Assembly (NCBI GenBank): GCA_964456745.1
Contig: CAYWBW010000021.1
Location: 1 to 35,698, forward strand
Source: CAYWBW01 sp964456745
GTDB taxonomy: Bacteria > Patescibacteriota > Gracilibacteria > GCA-2401425 > JAJOLG01
Direction of reading: 5' to 3'
Length of the DNA stretch: 35,698 nt
Shown piece by piece: positions 1-11,386 of this stretch. The notes under the pieces were generated by a model. It saw only the letters and a program-made list of their open reading frames with translations. It did no database searches and was not told the DNA's origin. Both the position numbers and the translations under genes were made by a program. Positions within the stretch are counted from its first letter, which is position 1. Each line of letters opens with the position of its first letter.

Positions 1-57
1 AACCTACTTTTCTTTAAAGATTTAGCATTATCTATATTTAGTTAGCAATCTCTATTA

Positions 58-75
58 ATGATATGTACATATCAT
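58..75. promoter_or_regulatory. 18-bp perfect palindrome, possible operator
   Basis: ATGATATGTACATATCAT reads identically on both strands. It lies about 130 bases before the glycosylase start, and a TATAAT hexamer sits at 104-109, so a dimeric regulator could bind here next to a promoter. No convincing -35 accompanies the TATAAT. The rest of positions 1-202 is AT-rich with no gene that I can support. Operator function is inference only. Confidence 0.35.
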
Positions 76-202
76 AGTACATATTTTGTGATTAATCAAT
101 GTTTATAATTACAATAACAACAAAGCATTAAATTTTTATTAAAAACACTTAAATTAATCAATAAACTAACTTACAATAACTCTGAAATAATTTTAATTAA
201 TA

Positions 203-1042
203 ATGAATAAAACAAAAATTTGAAACATAGACCTTAACACCACTCTTCTTTGATGACAATCTTTTCAGTGGGATAAAATATGAGACTATTATTACTGATT
301 TACAAATAGCAAACTTATTAAATTAAAAAAGCAATGATTATATCTTATCTGGCAAACATTTAATGAAAAATGAATAAGTAGCAATGATAAAGAATTTATT
401 AATGAATATTTCCGACTAAATCTAAACTACGAAAGTATCATAGATAAAATAAATAAAGATAAAATAATCAATGCAGCTATAAAATCCAATTATTGACTTA
501 GATTATTGAAACAAGATCTTGATCAATGTCTTCTTTCGTTTATTGCATCATCATCAAATTCAATTCAAAATATTAGAAACAGCATAAGAAATATGAATAA
601 AGCTTTATGAAAAAAACTTAAGGTGGACTGATTAGATTTTTATTTATTTCCTACAACAGAAATTATTGCTAAACAAAGTGAGGATAAAATAAAAGAATTT
701 AAATTTTGATTTAGGTCAAAATACATTTTAGCTTGTGCCAAAAAATTAATAATTGATGAAAAATCTAAATTAATTCAAAACAACTTCGATGAAAATAAAT
801 GCAGATCAATGCTAAAAGAATTTTCTTGAGTATGAGACAAAATTGCAGACTGCGTACTTTCTTTTTCTTTATGTTTTGACAATGTAAGCCCAGTCGATAC
901 TTGGATTAAAAAAATATTACATCAATATTACAATATTGATGAAAATACTGATATCATTGAAGTAAGAAAATGGTTTAATGAATATTTCGAATCTCATGCA
1001 AATTTTGCATGACAATTTTTATTTGAACATTATAGAAAATAA
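203..1042 (+). CDS. 8-oxoguanine DNA glycosylase, OGG family (HhH-GPD)
   Basis: This 279-residue protein is a DNA base-excision repair enzyme that removes 8-oxoguanine and then nicks the strand by beta-elimination. The N-terminal domain carries TLLGGQSFQW, the typical OGG entry motif. The middle has KQDLDQCLLSFIASSSN, and the helix-hairpin-helix reads SGVGDKIADC followed by SPVDTW. Lys213 in the hairpin and Asp232 in PVD are 19 residues apart, exactly as the catalytic Lys249/Asp268 of human OGG1. Both glycines of G-V-G are TGA codons (827 and 833), strong evidence for UGA=Gly. The ATG at 203 follows in-frame TAA codons. No Shine-Dalgarno is visible. It ends 4 bases from the convergent membrane-protein gene. 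Confidence 0.92.
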
Positions 1043-1046
1043 TTTA

Positions 1047-2147
1047 CTACACTTGTAGTCACTGATTTTTCAATAAATAATTCTCTTTCAAAACTTTATA
1101 AAGCAAATACGCAAAAATTACATTTATAGCCAATTGAAAACATTGAAATGGAATTAATATTATTTCGGATATAGAAATAGGACCAGCCATTCAAAATCAT
1201 CCTAATAGCATTGAAGGAATTCAAGTTATCAATGCTCAAACAATTCAAATTAATATAAAATTTCAGATAATTCTCCATAAATTTCATTTTGTTATTTCAA
1301 TAGATCAAATAACAGACTCACTTCAATTTTTATTTTCACTTACAGCTATATACATAGATGCAAATACTTTTACAGACCTATAAATTATAAATGGTATAAA
1401 AAATAAAAATCATACAATCCAAAAAATATAAGACATAATATTACCCATTGCCATTTTTAATATACCTGAAGAGAGTTCAGGATTTATTTGAGTTCAATTG
1501 CCTGAAAAAGTATCAATATTAGCTCAATTAATTGATGCTGTCAAATCTGATAAATTAAGAGCATCCAACGGTCATCAAAGAAGTCAGGCTCAAGTAAAAT
1601 AATAAATTGAAGTGACCATAATTAATGCAACTAAAGGAATCCAAAAAATGTACCAAGCAGATTTAATAATAACTCAAAAATATCGAAATAAATTATTATT
1701 CGCATAAGAAAAAACATTTCACATGCTAACATTTCAAGTCTTATCAATTTGAGAAATAGCATAAATTAATCCAAGCGTGAGAAATATTCAAAGCACAAAA
1801 ATCATTAATCAAGCAATAAGTGGTAAAGTTATTATAACTATTGTAAGTAGTAATAAATAAATCAAAGGAATAGCTAATAATACTTTCCAATGGTCAAAAC
1901 AAATATTTACAGACTGCTTAATTCTAAAAAAAGCACTATCTTTAATTTCAAATGTTCAATTTTGATTTTGAATGTTATTGTTATCTCAAGTAATTGTATT
2001 AACTTGATTATCACTTACCTGGTCACCACCTTCCTGACTTTTTAAACTTATATTTCAATTTTCATCACTAGAAAATTCTCAAGATTTAGCTATTAATTTT
2101 TGGTTTTCATCATACAAATTTCCTTCTTTATCTGTAAAATATTTCAT
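1047..2147 (-). CDS. polytopic membrane protein of unknown function
   Basis: This 366-residue protein begins with a hydrophilic, Asn/Gln-rich stretch of about 75 residues, then has five or six hydrophobic segments: a long pair near residues 85-125, one near 150, one near 240, one near 310 and a C-terminal one near 335-355. Two internal segments with a repeated YIFWI-type start suggest weak internal similarity. The layout (large cytoplasmic tail, alpha-helical bundle with loops rich in Gly from TGA) resembles generic DUF975 or glycerophosphodiester phosphodiesterase membrane-domain proteins, but I cannot assign a family. It is the last gene of the long minus-strand directon, 86 bases after the DUF4846-like gene. 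Confidence 0.82.
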
Positions 2148-2233
2148 AACAATTTATTAATTTATAACAAAATTGTATTTCTTTATAAAAAAGAAATACA
2201 GTATTTTTACTTGCCAAAAAACTTAACTATTCT

Positions 2234-3517
2234 TTATCGAAATCTTCTTAGTACTCATTTCCCATTAGGAACTTCTTGAGTATATTTTAACAATGTTTTT
2301 AAATCATACCAATAACTGTAAGACTTTTCATAGTTTTTTGCAAAATCTTTTGCCGAATTCAAGCTTGCCAAACTTAATATGGCAGAGTTAATCCTAGCAT
2401 ACATAGGCTTCTTAGAAAATTCATCTCTATAATTATGCCATCATAAATTCTTCATTGGATTTGAAACAACATGAAAACTTTGTGCTGGAATATTACTTTG
2501 TCAAAGTACTACCTTTTTATTTCCATCACTATCTTGAGCTACATCCATAATTACAAATACATGTCATGTCTTACTTGAACCATTTCTCTGCACTATAACA
2601 TCTCAAGGAAGAACATCATCAACAGATACATCTTTTAAATCTCTTTTTAAACTCAATGAACTTGCATAAGAAAATTGTTTAAAAAGATACTTATCTAAAG
2701 ATCACCTGTCACTTGCTTGCATAGTATTTTTTTGTCCATTATCAAAGTTAAAATTAAGCTTATATAATTTATTTGTAGAAAAAAGATACTCAGACCACAT
2801 TCTCATAGCAATATCAGCACACTCTTGATACTTCTTTGTTTCAATATCTACAATTGCATAAGCAAAATTCGGAGGAAACATCAATTTTTTTAAATAATTA
2901 AATATTCAATTATTAATTTTCTTTGTTGGAACATGCCTTAACCAATCATTAAATGATCACTTAGCTACTGAAACCCTGGTTAAATTGCTAGGCAAATGCA
3001 ACAAATCAATTAAAGATACAGAATCTGGATCATGTGGAAATAAATATTTATCTTTAGAAGTAATAATTACAGGTTCACTTTGATTTTTTTCATTCTCCAA
3101 TTTTTCTAATTGAATTTTATCAATCTTTTTAAGCATGTTGGATATTTTTTTATCCAAAATATCTAAATTATTATCATTATCATTTTTTAACATTTCATTT
3201 TCTGTCTCTATTTCATTTATTTTTTTGATGATATTTTCTGATTTATTATAACTTTCATTTATATTTTTATCATAAGAATTAGCTAGTAAAGTAAGCACAT
3301 TTTCGATTCTTTCAATTTTATCATTCATTTCAATTACACTATCATCAATGGAAGAAAATGTTTTTTGATTGTTTTCATAGATATTAAGTGTGAAAAATCA
3401 TCAAGCAGATATTGTAATTAACATTACTCACACTGAAAAAAGACGAACAATTAAAGTATTGTTGTTGCCAACCTTAACAGTATCTCACTTAACATTGATT
3501 TTTCATAAATCATTCAC
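2234..3517 (-). CDS. membrane-anchored DUF4846-like protein
   Basis: This 427-residue protein has a short N-terminus, one transmembrane helix (about residues 25-50), a coiled-coil rich in Asn, Lys and Glu (about 65-130), and a C-terminal domain that I recognise as DUF4846. Supporting motifs are GSFNDWLRHVPTK, YAIVDIETKKYQECADIAMR, NFDNGQ, the FSYASSLSL region, LPGDVIVQ, GHVFVIMDVA and LGQSNIPAQSFHVV. The pattern His-Val-Phe/Val-Ile and Gln-Ser is conserved in that family, whose function is unknown. The domain is probably extracytoplasmic, tethered by the coiled coil. The frame is open upstream only as far as a TAA. The GTG at 3517 is the first usable start and leaves the membrane helix intact. 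ATG at 3328 would delete the helix. Confidence 0.82.
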
Positions 3518-3645
3518 AAACTTATAATATTTATTATTTCATTATATTCTACCATGTTTTATGTATAAATACAATGATAAAATAACAACAAAATATCTTG
3601 CCCTAGTCAGGCATGCAAATTAGTCAAACAATAACAATTTCACTC

Positions 3646-4287
3646 CTATATTTTAAAAGTATAAAAATACCAAAGCGAAAGAATAGCAACAGTAACAAAT
3701 AAAAGTCATACAAAAACTCATTTAATAACTCTCTGATAAGAAAGCTCCTCATTTAAGTTAATAATTTCTTTCTTCAGTGTAACTAATTGTTCTTTGTTTC
3801 TCTGATTTTCCAAAAGTGGAACATCTTTTTTTGAAGATATTTCTCAAATCCTATAATTCATTCTTTCTAATTCACTCTGCTTTCATTTAAGTTCTTCTTG
3901 AAGTTTGTCATTAATTGACTTATACATATCTCTCTCTGTCTTTGCTTTAACATATTCAACTATGTCAAAACTATCTGAAGTTTTGTTTTGTTCATGTGCG
4001 CTATCATAATCACTACCTTGATTTCAGTGATTATGATCTGAGTTATATATTGGGACGGCACGATTTTCTATTCTTTGTTTTCTAAAATTAAAATTGGTAT
4101 TAACATCTTCAAAAACTTCAGTATTTTTTTGTATCTTCATATTTAACAAATCCTGGCTATTAAAAAGCACTCTTCATCTCACCTTCTTAAATGGAAGTTT
4201 TCAAGATAGGGTATATCTATCTATAGACCTTAAGGAAACTCATACTACATTTGCCGCCTGTTGTCTTGGTACATTATAATCAATCAT
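3646..4287 (-). CDS. helix-turn-helix protein with coiled coil and C-terminal membrane helix
   Basis: This protein has 213 residues. Residues 1-50 (VPRQQAANVVGVSLRSIDRY, then SGKLPFKKVRGRVLFNSQDL) match the excisionase/MerR-like HTH_17 pattern of recognition helix plus wing. Residues about 70-110 are polar linker and about 110-185 are heptad-rich coiled coil with many Glu and Lys. Residues about 188-210 form a hydrophobic helix ending six residues before the stop. So a DNA-binding head appears tethered to the inner face of the membrane by a coiled-coil stalk. It sits between FtsX and the DUF4846-like gene on the same strand, with 50- and 128-base gaps. Its DNA target is unknown, and regulatory or nucoid-tethering roles are both possible. 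Confidence 0.85.
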
Positions 4288-4337
4288 TTACTAAAATATA
4301 AAATACTCGAGCCCTTAAAGCAAGAAAAATTGTAATA

Positions 4338-5303
4338 TTAGATACTTTTTAAATATAGTCTGGTAGTTAAAAAGCTTATAAAACATGAAGACACTCAAAT
4401 AAATAACAATATTGACAAGAAATAAGTCACAGTATACTGAATAAAGCCAACGATTATACCAGCATTCAGGTTAGCAATATCTATTCAAATTATAATAATA
4501 AACAAATAAAATAAAAATAATGAAATAATAAATGATGAAATAAATCAAATAAATGAAAATAAATAAGATTCTAAAAAATAGGGAAAACGAATAAAAAGAA
4601 AGGAAGCTCAAAAATTCTTTAATATTTTAATTTGATATACGTGATAATTTACAACTCTGCTAAAAGTATTTTTTAAGATTAAAAAATATAAAATCAAGAA
4701 GGATAAAAAACATACAATTCAAATATAAAACACGATCATTAGATATTCTGAAAACTTAATAACCTTCTCCTGCTGCTTGTCATAAATTGCCATATTATCT
4801 AAATTCAAAACATTTGAATATTTTCACTCTCTTATAATAGATCTTGCAATTGTGCTTGCTTCCATATTTTGCAATCTTATCTCAATAATATCTGGAAGCG
4901 GATTATCAATATCATATTTTTCTATAATTCACACCAAAGAAGGATGATTTAGTGTTAAATCATTTAATGATTTAACTCAGCTAACAAAATTTACTGAAGA
5001 AACTCATTCTATGTCGTTAAATCTATCAATTAATGGATCAATTTCGTATTTAGATATTCAAGTCCTTAACTCTAAAATAATATCTGTTTTTTCTTGAATA
5101 AAATTAAAAGATTCATTTAAAAAAAAATATGTAAAGAAAAAAGTGTTTTGAATCAAGAAAACTAAAAATATAATAAAAAATGTGAATCTAACTATAGATT
5201 TGTGGTAAAAAATATTCTCTCTCATTAAACTATAAACCTTATTAAGAAACTTAAAATCAATTTCTGCCAAAGCTAAAAAAAAAGTTTTAAAATAAAGTCA
5301 CAT
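4338..5303 (-). CDS. ftsX: cell division protein FtsX
   Basis: This 321-residue integral membrane protein of the FtsEX division complex couples cytoplasmic FtsE ATPase to periplasmic peptidoglycan hydrolases. Topology fits FtsX: N-terminal cytoplasmic tail, TM1 (about residues 40-65), an extracytoplasmic domain with SSVNFVSGVKSLNDL and NPLPDIIEIRL (the family's NPLP signature), then three C-terminal helices. The ATG at 5303 is chosen over TTG at 5270 because it begins 4 bases after the stop of mscS and preserves the basic N-terminal tail. No ftsE lies in the window. Its neighbours are envelope genes, consistent with an operon. Confidence 0.87.
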
Positions 5304-5307
5304 TTTT

Positions 5308-6369
5308 CTAAGACTTAATTGTGTAGATAGTTTGTGTAGGATAAGCAAATTCTATCTTTTCTTTTTCAAATTTTTGTTTAATTTCAAAATTGATATCCGA
5401 TACTAACTTGTTCCTATCCTTTAACGACATAGCACTTGAAATAAAATAGGTAACTCAAATATTCAAAGAGAAATCTCAAAAATTCTGAAATAAAACCCTT
5501 ACATCATCGGTAACACCATCCTTAGATGATATAATATTATTTACCAGATCCATAGCTTTGTTCAATTTTTTTGTCGAAGTACTGTACTCAAGTCACAACA
5601 CTGCCTCTTGTCTAATAGCCATTCTATGAGAAATATTTTCTATTCAAGAATTTACAATTTGGGTATTTGGAAAAATAACTTCATTTCATTTAAAAGTCAT
5701 CATTCTGGTACTTCTAAGTCAAATATCTTTAATAAATCAAGAATATGCTCATATTGTTGTCATATCTCAAACCTTGAATGGCTTATCTAAAAAAATAAAA
5801 AATGATGCAAATATTGAAGCAAGCGTTGGCTGAATTGCGAGCGCTATAGCAATACCAGAAATTCAAACTCAAGCTGCTAGAGTAGTAATATTATATCAAA
5901 GTTTTGACAAAATTAATGAAGCTCAAATTATCCATAGTCAAAAATTAATGATATTTTTAAGCAATGAAGACATGTATTTTTCTTTAGAATTCGCTTTCTT
6001 ACTGAAATGATCTCAAACCAAATCATTTAATAATTTTTGAAAAAGATATATTAAAATTATAATTAATATCACTCAAAGCACTTTGTCAATAAAATCATTT
6101 AGCTCATCTGAGAGAACAAGAAACATTTTTGCAAAATAAAATCAAAAAAAGAAAAATCAAAAATTTAAAAATTTTTGAACCGAAGCAAGGACAATATCAT
6201 CAATTTTAGTTTCAGTATTAACAATAATTGATTTAATTCTAATATTAATTAGATATATAATAAATGACCTAGCGATAAAAACTCAAACAATAGCCAAAAA
6301 TACATTAAACAAATTGGATATTGAATTTCAAAAAATCACAAATTCTCACAAATCTAAAGAGTTAAACAT
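5308..6369 (-). CDS. MscS-family small-conductance mechanosensitive channel
   Basis: This 353-residue protein is a mechanosensitive channel that releases osmolytes on hypo-osmotic shock. There are about two N-terminal membrane helices, then TM3 with the Gly/Ala-rich pore motif (TLAAGVGISGIAIALAIQ), followed by FIFLDKPFKVGDMTTIG and GLRSTRMMTF, the hallmarks of the MscS beta domain, and a C-terminal alpha/beta domain. Most TM3 glycines are TGA codons. The size fits the short YnaI/MscS-type members. The ATG at 6369 is 11 bases after the TPR gene stop, and the stop is 4 bases before ftsX. Confidence 0.9.
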
Positions 6370-6380
6370 ATTATTATTTT

Positions 6381-7031
6381 CTATTTAATAGTTTCTGCGT
6401 TATCTGAAAACTGTTCTATCATACCCATTGACCTGGCCACCCTTTCATCATTTGGATCAATCTCTTTTGCTTTTAGTAAAACATTAACAGCTTTAGAGTT
6501 TTCTTTTAAGTCAATATAACATACAGCCAAATCACAAAGAATCATAACATCTTCTGGAAATAAATTTCTAGCCCTCTCTAAAATCAAAAGTCATCTTTTT
6601 TTATTTCATGACATAAAAAGAGACCATCAAAGACATCTTAATATTTCTGCGTTATTTTGCTTAAGGCGATTTGCTTCTTCTAAAAATTCAACACTTTTAT
6701 CAAACTTTCATTCCTTTGATAATAAAAAACCATATATATAACTCGCAGTATAGCTAACATCAGTTAAAGATAATATATATTGCAAAGTTTTTTCACATTC
6801 TTTTTTCTTGCCCAGCGAAAGTAAATTATCAGCAATTTCTTCAAGTGCTGGAATACATTCTGCATCTTCAACCACAATTTTTTGTGATACTGATAGTGCC
6901 CCATCATAATCTCATGAAAGTTTTAAATTTTCTGACTCTTCAAGCATTTTCAATATATGTTCTGGGTAATCATAAATCGATTCATCCTGACTTACTCACT
7001 GCGATTTAACACTTCTTTTTTTATTTGCCAT
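6381..7031 (-). CDS. TPR-repeat protein
   Basis: This 216-residue soluble protein is made mostly of tetratricopeptide-type helical pairs. Clear units include LEEANRLKQNNAEILRCLG, LERARNLFPEDVMILCDLAV and LLKAKEIDPNDERVARSMG, with the Pro-Asn-Asp turn at the helix boundary. The first 30 residues are basic and polar, with no signal peptide. TPR proteins scaffold multiprotein complexes; the partner is not evident. It lies between galU and mscS, with 46- and 11-base gaps. Confidence 0.85.
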
Positions 7032-7077
7032 TTTATAAATTAAATATTTACCTATTTATTTTCTTTAAAAATAAATT

Positions 7078-7938
7078 TTAATCAAGCCCTTTAATATATT
7101 CTAATAATTCATCTTTTAAATCCTCTCTCTTTAAAGCATATGCAATATTTGCCTTTATCCATCAAATCTTAGATCATGTATCATATCTAGTTCACTCTAA
7201 GATTTTTGCATATATCTTTTTTGACTTAAGTAAATGTAAAAAGCCATCTATAAGCCTTAACTCTCAATCATTTGAAAGAGCTCATTTTTCAATCGAATCA
7301 AAAATATCATAAGTACAAATATATTTTCAAATAATTCAAAGGTTTGAAGGTGCTGCATCAAAAGATGGCTTTTCAACCAATCATTTAACTAAAATATTTT
7401 CATTTTCCCTATCTCCTGGTTCAACAACTCAATAACTTTCAATATCTGATCATCGAATTTCTTTTACTCAAATCACACTAGAATTTGAAATATTATAAGC
7501 TGAAATAAGTTGCGCTAAAGAAGGAACCTTATTATCAATAATATCATCTCAAAACAATACTGCAAAATCCTCATTTTCTGAAATACAGTGTTTTGCGCAT
7601 AAAATTGCATGCCCATCTCAAAGTGGACTTGACTGTCTTACATAAGCAATCTTAGCAATATTTTCAAGTTTCTTTATTCTTTTTAAAATATCAAATTTTC
7701 ATTTTTTTTCTAATTGAGAATTTAATTCATTAGAAGCATCAAAATGATCCTCAATAGACCTCTTCTCTCTTCATGTAACAAAAATAATTTCTTCTATTCA
7801 AGACTCTACAGCCTCTTCAACAATATACTGAATAACTGGCTTATCAACAACTGCAAGCATCTCTTTTGGATTTGCTTTTGTAGCAGGTAAAAATCTTGTT
7901 CACATTCAAGCCACTGGAATAATTGCTTTTTTTATCAT
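7078..7938 (-). CDS. galU: UTP--glucose-1-phosphate uridylyltransferase GalU
   Basis: This 286-residue enzyme makes UDP-glucose from UTP and glucose-1-phosphate, feeding glycan and envelope synthesis. It starts with MIKKAIIPVAGMGTRFLPAT, the nucleotidyltransferase loop, with both glycines of G-M-G written TGA. KANPKEMLAVVDKPVIQYIV, FVTGREKRSIEDHFD, the FGDDIID metal-binding aspartates and YDTGSKIGW near the C-terminus are all typical. Length matches bacterial GalU (about 290). It lies within the minus-strand directon, 62 bases after the preceding unknown gene. Confidence 0.95.
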
Positions 7939-8000
7939 AATAAATATAAGTCTAATTTATTTTAGATAAAGTTTAGACGAAGTAAATGGATTATCAAATA

Positions 8001-8693
8001 TTAATGCAAGCTAGTTGGCAAACCCCAGCATTTAAGAATTTTTTTATAAACTGTAACCTCTAATACAGAATCGTTACTTAAATCATTCGGAATGATACTG
8101 TAAAAATCAGAAACAATACTTAATTTTATTTTGTTCAAATCTAATTCAACTCATTTTGTTCAATATTTTAATGCATCAAACAAATCATTTAATGCCCTAC
8201 TAACTCATTTTCAAATAATCAACTTTTTATTATCAGATAAATGTGTTCAACTATTTTCTTCATAAGCTTTAACCAAATCCTCAGTAATAAAAAAGGAAGT
8301 GCCATGAATAGCTCTGATCATTTTAGCTTCTTTTTTATCAAAAGGAAACTCAATTCAAAATCTTTCTTTAAAAACTTCTGAAAATTCCTCAAGTAATGCA
8401 AAATTTTCAGAATTAGCTGATTGTTTTATATAATCTCAAAAATTTTGTAAATATTCTTTATAAGAAATAGCAGTTTTTAAAATCTCAGCACTAGCCTCAA
8501 TTAGTGTATTTAAATTTCATATTCATTCCTGCTTATCTATCCTATCAGGTCACTGTCATCAACTAAGCATGGCTCATGCTACAGATACCGAAGATGAATC
8601 AACAACACTTGAAAAATAATCTCAAAATGCATTATGCATTTCTACCGTCTTAGGATCTAAATTAACATCTGGATTATCTATATTTAATTTCAT
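8001..8693 (-). CDS. hypothetical protein, 230 residues
   Basis: I do not recognise this protein. It is soluble, mostly helical and acidic, with many Gly from TGA in the first 60 residues. Its motifs include the residue run VAGAMLSGGQGPDRIDKQEG near the N-terminus, ESFLKEAISYKEYLQ-like helices in the middle, and a conserved-looking GLPTSLH end. There is no signal peptide or membrane segment. The ATG at 8693 follows the stop of the GGDEF gene by one base, so the two are very probably co-transcribed and perhaps functionally linked. Confidence 0.8.
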
Positions 8694-8694
8694 A

Positions 8695-11145
8695 TTATGT
8701 ATTATTAAAATTCAAATGATTTCAATGAATATCTGTAATACTCAAATTCCATACACCTTCTGGATCAGCTAATTTATCATTAACTATAACATATGATTTT
8801 CTTTCACTCTGAAAACAATCTACAATACCTAATTGTCTTCTATCTGAAGTATTTCTAACATGTGATGACAACTCCCTCCTGTCCTCAATTACTCTTTTTG
8901 ATAAATCAACATCTTGCATAACTCAATATTCTTTCATAAGCCCTATTATTCTAAAGCTTCTCAAGTCTTCAATTTCTGGCAAAACAATCATAACTCAATT
9001 CATCTTACTTATAATATTTTTGATAATTAATTCATTTATTCCAGCTGGTATTTTTTTTAATTTCATTATTATTATTTTCGGATCAACGGAATTAATAGGT
9101 TGCATATTATCTACTTTTTTTCTATAAATTCATAAAGCTATATCAAGCACCGAATTCAATGATTTATGATATTTATTATTAATTTCCATCAATCTAGCAT
9201 CCACCTCCTCTACATCACTTCACATTCTCCTATTTAGTTTAAATAATTCCTCTTTATAATTTCACATACATAGATAGTAAAAATCTTTTTCAAGATGCAA
9301 ATAATCATCATGTAATACATATCAAAATTTTGGTCAAGTTTGTTTAAAAATGATTGCATCCCTAGGAATTTTCGCCTCTTTTAATGAAGATAAGATAATG
9401 CTCTGAAATGCATAAACTAAAAATGTATCACCAGCAATATGTCCAGATCTCTCATTTATTGATTTAAACAATTCAATATCTATTTCTCGTACATTTTCTG
9501 GATTAAATCAACTCTCAGGATCCGAAATTGCATTTTTTAATTTTGTTGGCGATGAAGCTCATGTGTAATAATAAACCTCTTGTTTTGCTTGCATATACTC
9601 AAGCTTTAATTCAACTAATTGTGATTTTGTAATCATATCGCTCTTATTCATGTCATATTGATTTACATCCTCAAATAGTTTATTAAGCATTGATGGATTA
9701 TAGGTAGTAGATCGTAAAAATCACCATATATTTTCTGAAACTTTTTTAAAATTTAAATATACCTCCCTGCTCATTTCAAAATTCATCAAAGACATTGATT
9801 CTATGCCATTTTTAATTAAAATCTTATTTAATGAATCCAAACTAATATTCGGATCAAACTGTTCATTTGTATATGCACTTCTTAAATGCGGATCTGTATT
9901 TGAAAACAAATCAAATTTCTTTAATAATGCTATGCATCAAGGAATAAGTTTATTAAACTGACTCTGAACAATATCATCAAGTCTTATTTTTTCTTCTGCA
10001 AATACTTTTTTCTGATTACTGCTTAAGTAACTTTCAGGAACAAAATTGGCAACCCTTTCAGAATTTTGTTCAGGAGATAAAGCTTCATAGTACTCCACTA
10101 CAACTCCTCATTGATTAACTTTTCTTATTGCAATTGGTGGCAAAGATTTCCCCCTACCTCATACTACTACTGTCTCAACTGATCAATCTGGATAATGTAC
10201 TGCAACTTCTTTTTCTTTTCTATGTTTTTGAATAACTGCTATAGAATCTAAAAAAAGATATATCTTACTTCACACATCAGAGTCATTTTGCAATAAACTT
10301 GTATCAAATGAAGCTATAACTGATGAACATCATCATATTTGAGACAATACCTGATCAATGTCAGTAACTCATCTATTTCCAACTAACCAAGTAATTACAT
10401 GTTGCCTATCTGTGTCTGTTAAAAAATCATTGATAATTCTCTTCGACTCTGCAAAAGCCTCATCTATAAGCAATTTAAGCTGCTTTTCTCACATTGGTCA
10501 AAATATAAAACCCTCATCTCATCACATTCTAACAATTGAAAGCTCAGGATGTTTTAACATAATTTTTCCAAGAACTCTTCAATTAACCTTTGCACAATAA
10601 TCTCAAAACTCTTTTCACAGTGCCCGATCCAGTGCTTTAAAATGATCAAGATCAAGCAAAACAGCAGAAATCACTGGCGAACTATTAACCATATCAGACA
10701 TTCAAGAAATTGCCTCTCTATTTAAAAGTCAGGTTGGACCATCAATAAAATTTTCCCTATGCAGTCTTCGAATACCACCACTTATACCATCACTTAAAGA
10801 ATCCTCTTCTACTAGAGTATCAAGTAATTCATTTTTTTGCTGTTCTATTTCAATATCAGTTTCTCTATGAACAACATCAAGTCTTGCTTGGAATTCAGGT
10901 GTGAGTCATGGATATTTTGAAACACTCTGAGCTGGATTAATAAGAAATCTATCTAACGCTCACCCACAACCAATATCTTCTGACCCATCAAGAGCGGAAA
11001 AGATTCTTGCATCATTTGAAGCCACATCTGAAGCAAAATCATAGTTTAATCAGGGTAAATTTCAAATATTTGCTCATCACACAACTTCTCCAGTATCGAG
11101 ATCATTATTAACACCTAAAGCCGTTATAATTGCTGATTCTTTCAT
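8695..11145 (-). CDS. tandem (partly degenerate) GGDEF-domain protein
   Basis: This 816-residue protein has no membrane segment. Around residues 136-310 it carries a GGDEF domain: DGPTGLLNREAI, AVLLDLDHFKALDRALGKEF and VRMGGDEGFIF. The signature is GGDEG instead of GGDEF at about 208-212, and its GG is written TGATGA. A second copy at about 550-612 has REIDIELFKSINERSGHIAG but TGPKFG in place of GGDEF, so it is almost surely catalytically dead. No RxxD inhibitory site is visible. Canonical members make cyclic di-GMP. Here weak catalysis or nucleotide sensing is possible. The remaining regions are helical and unassigned. It heads the minus-strand directon behind a 42-bp dyad. Confidence 0.85.
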
Positions 11146-11148
11146 CTA

Positions 11149-11190
11149 GTGAATTTTTTCACAATTATTACTTATTGTGATATTATTCAC
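11149..11190. promoter_or_regulatory. 42-bp nested dyad before the GGDEF gene
   Basis: Outer arms GTGAAT (11149-11154) and ATTCAC (11185-11190) enclose inner arms CACAAT (11160-11165) and ATTGTG (11174-11179), with equal 5-base spacers on both sides and an 8-base centre. It lies only 4 bases before the GGDEF start on the minus strand, so it could be a dimer operator or a 5'-leader hairpin. The rest of 11191-11386 shows nothing I can support. Confidence 0.45.
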
Positions 11191-11386
11191 AAAAGTATCA
11201 AACTCCTAATATAAAGACTTGGTGTTTCTTAAAAATGTGTGGAAATAATATTGCTAGGATTTAATAAGAAATATTAAATGGGGAAAATGCAAGGAAAGAA
11301 TGATTACTTTAGATTTGATCTATAAATTTTTAATTTTTGGAATTTTTGGATTTTTTTTTAAATAAATTCTAATTTTTAAGGTATTA

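Noticed and set aside
11300..11365. 21-codon + strand peptide after an AAGGAA-like sequence
   Set aside because: Only 21 codons with low-complexity Phe/Ile, no homologue that I know. A ribosome site by chance is likely.
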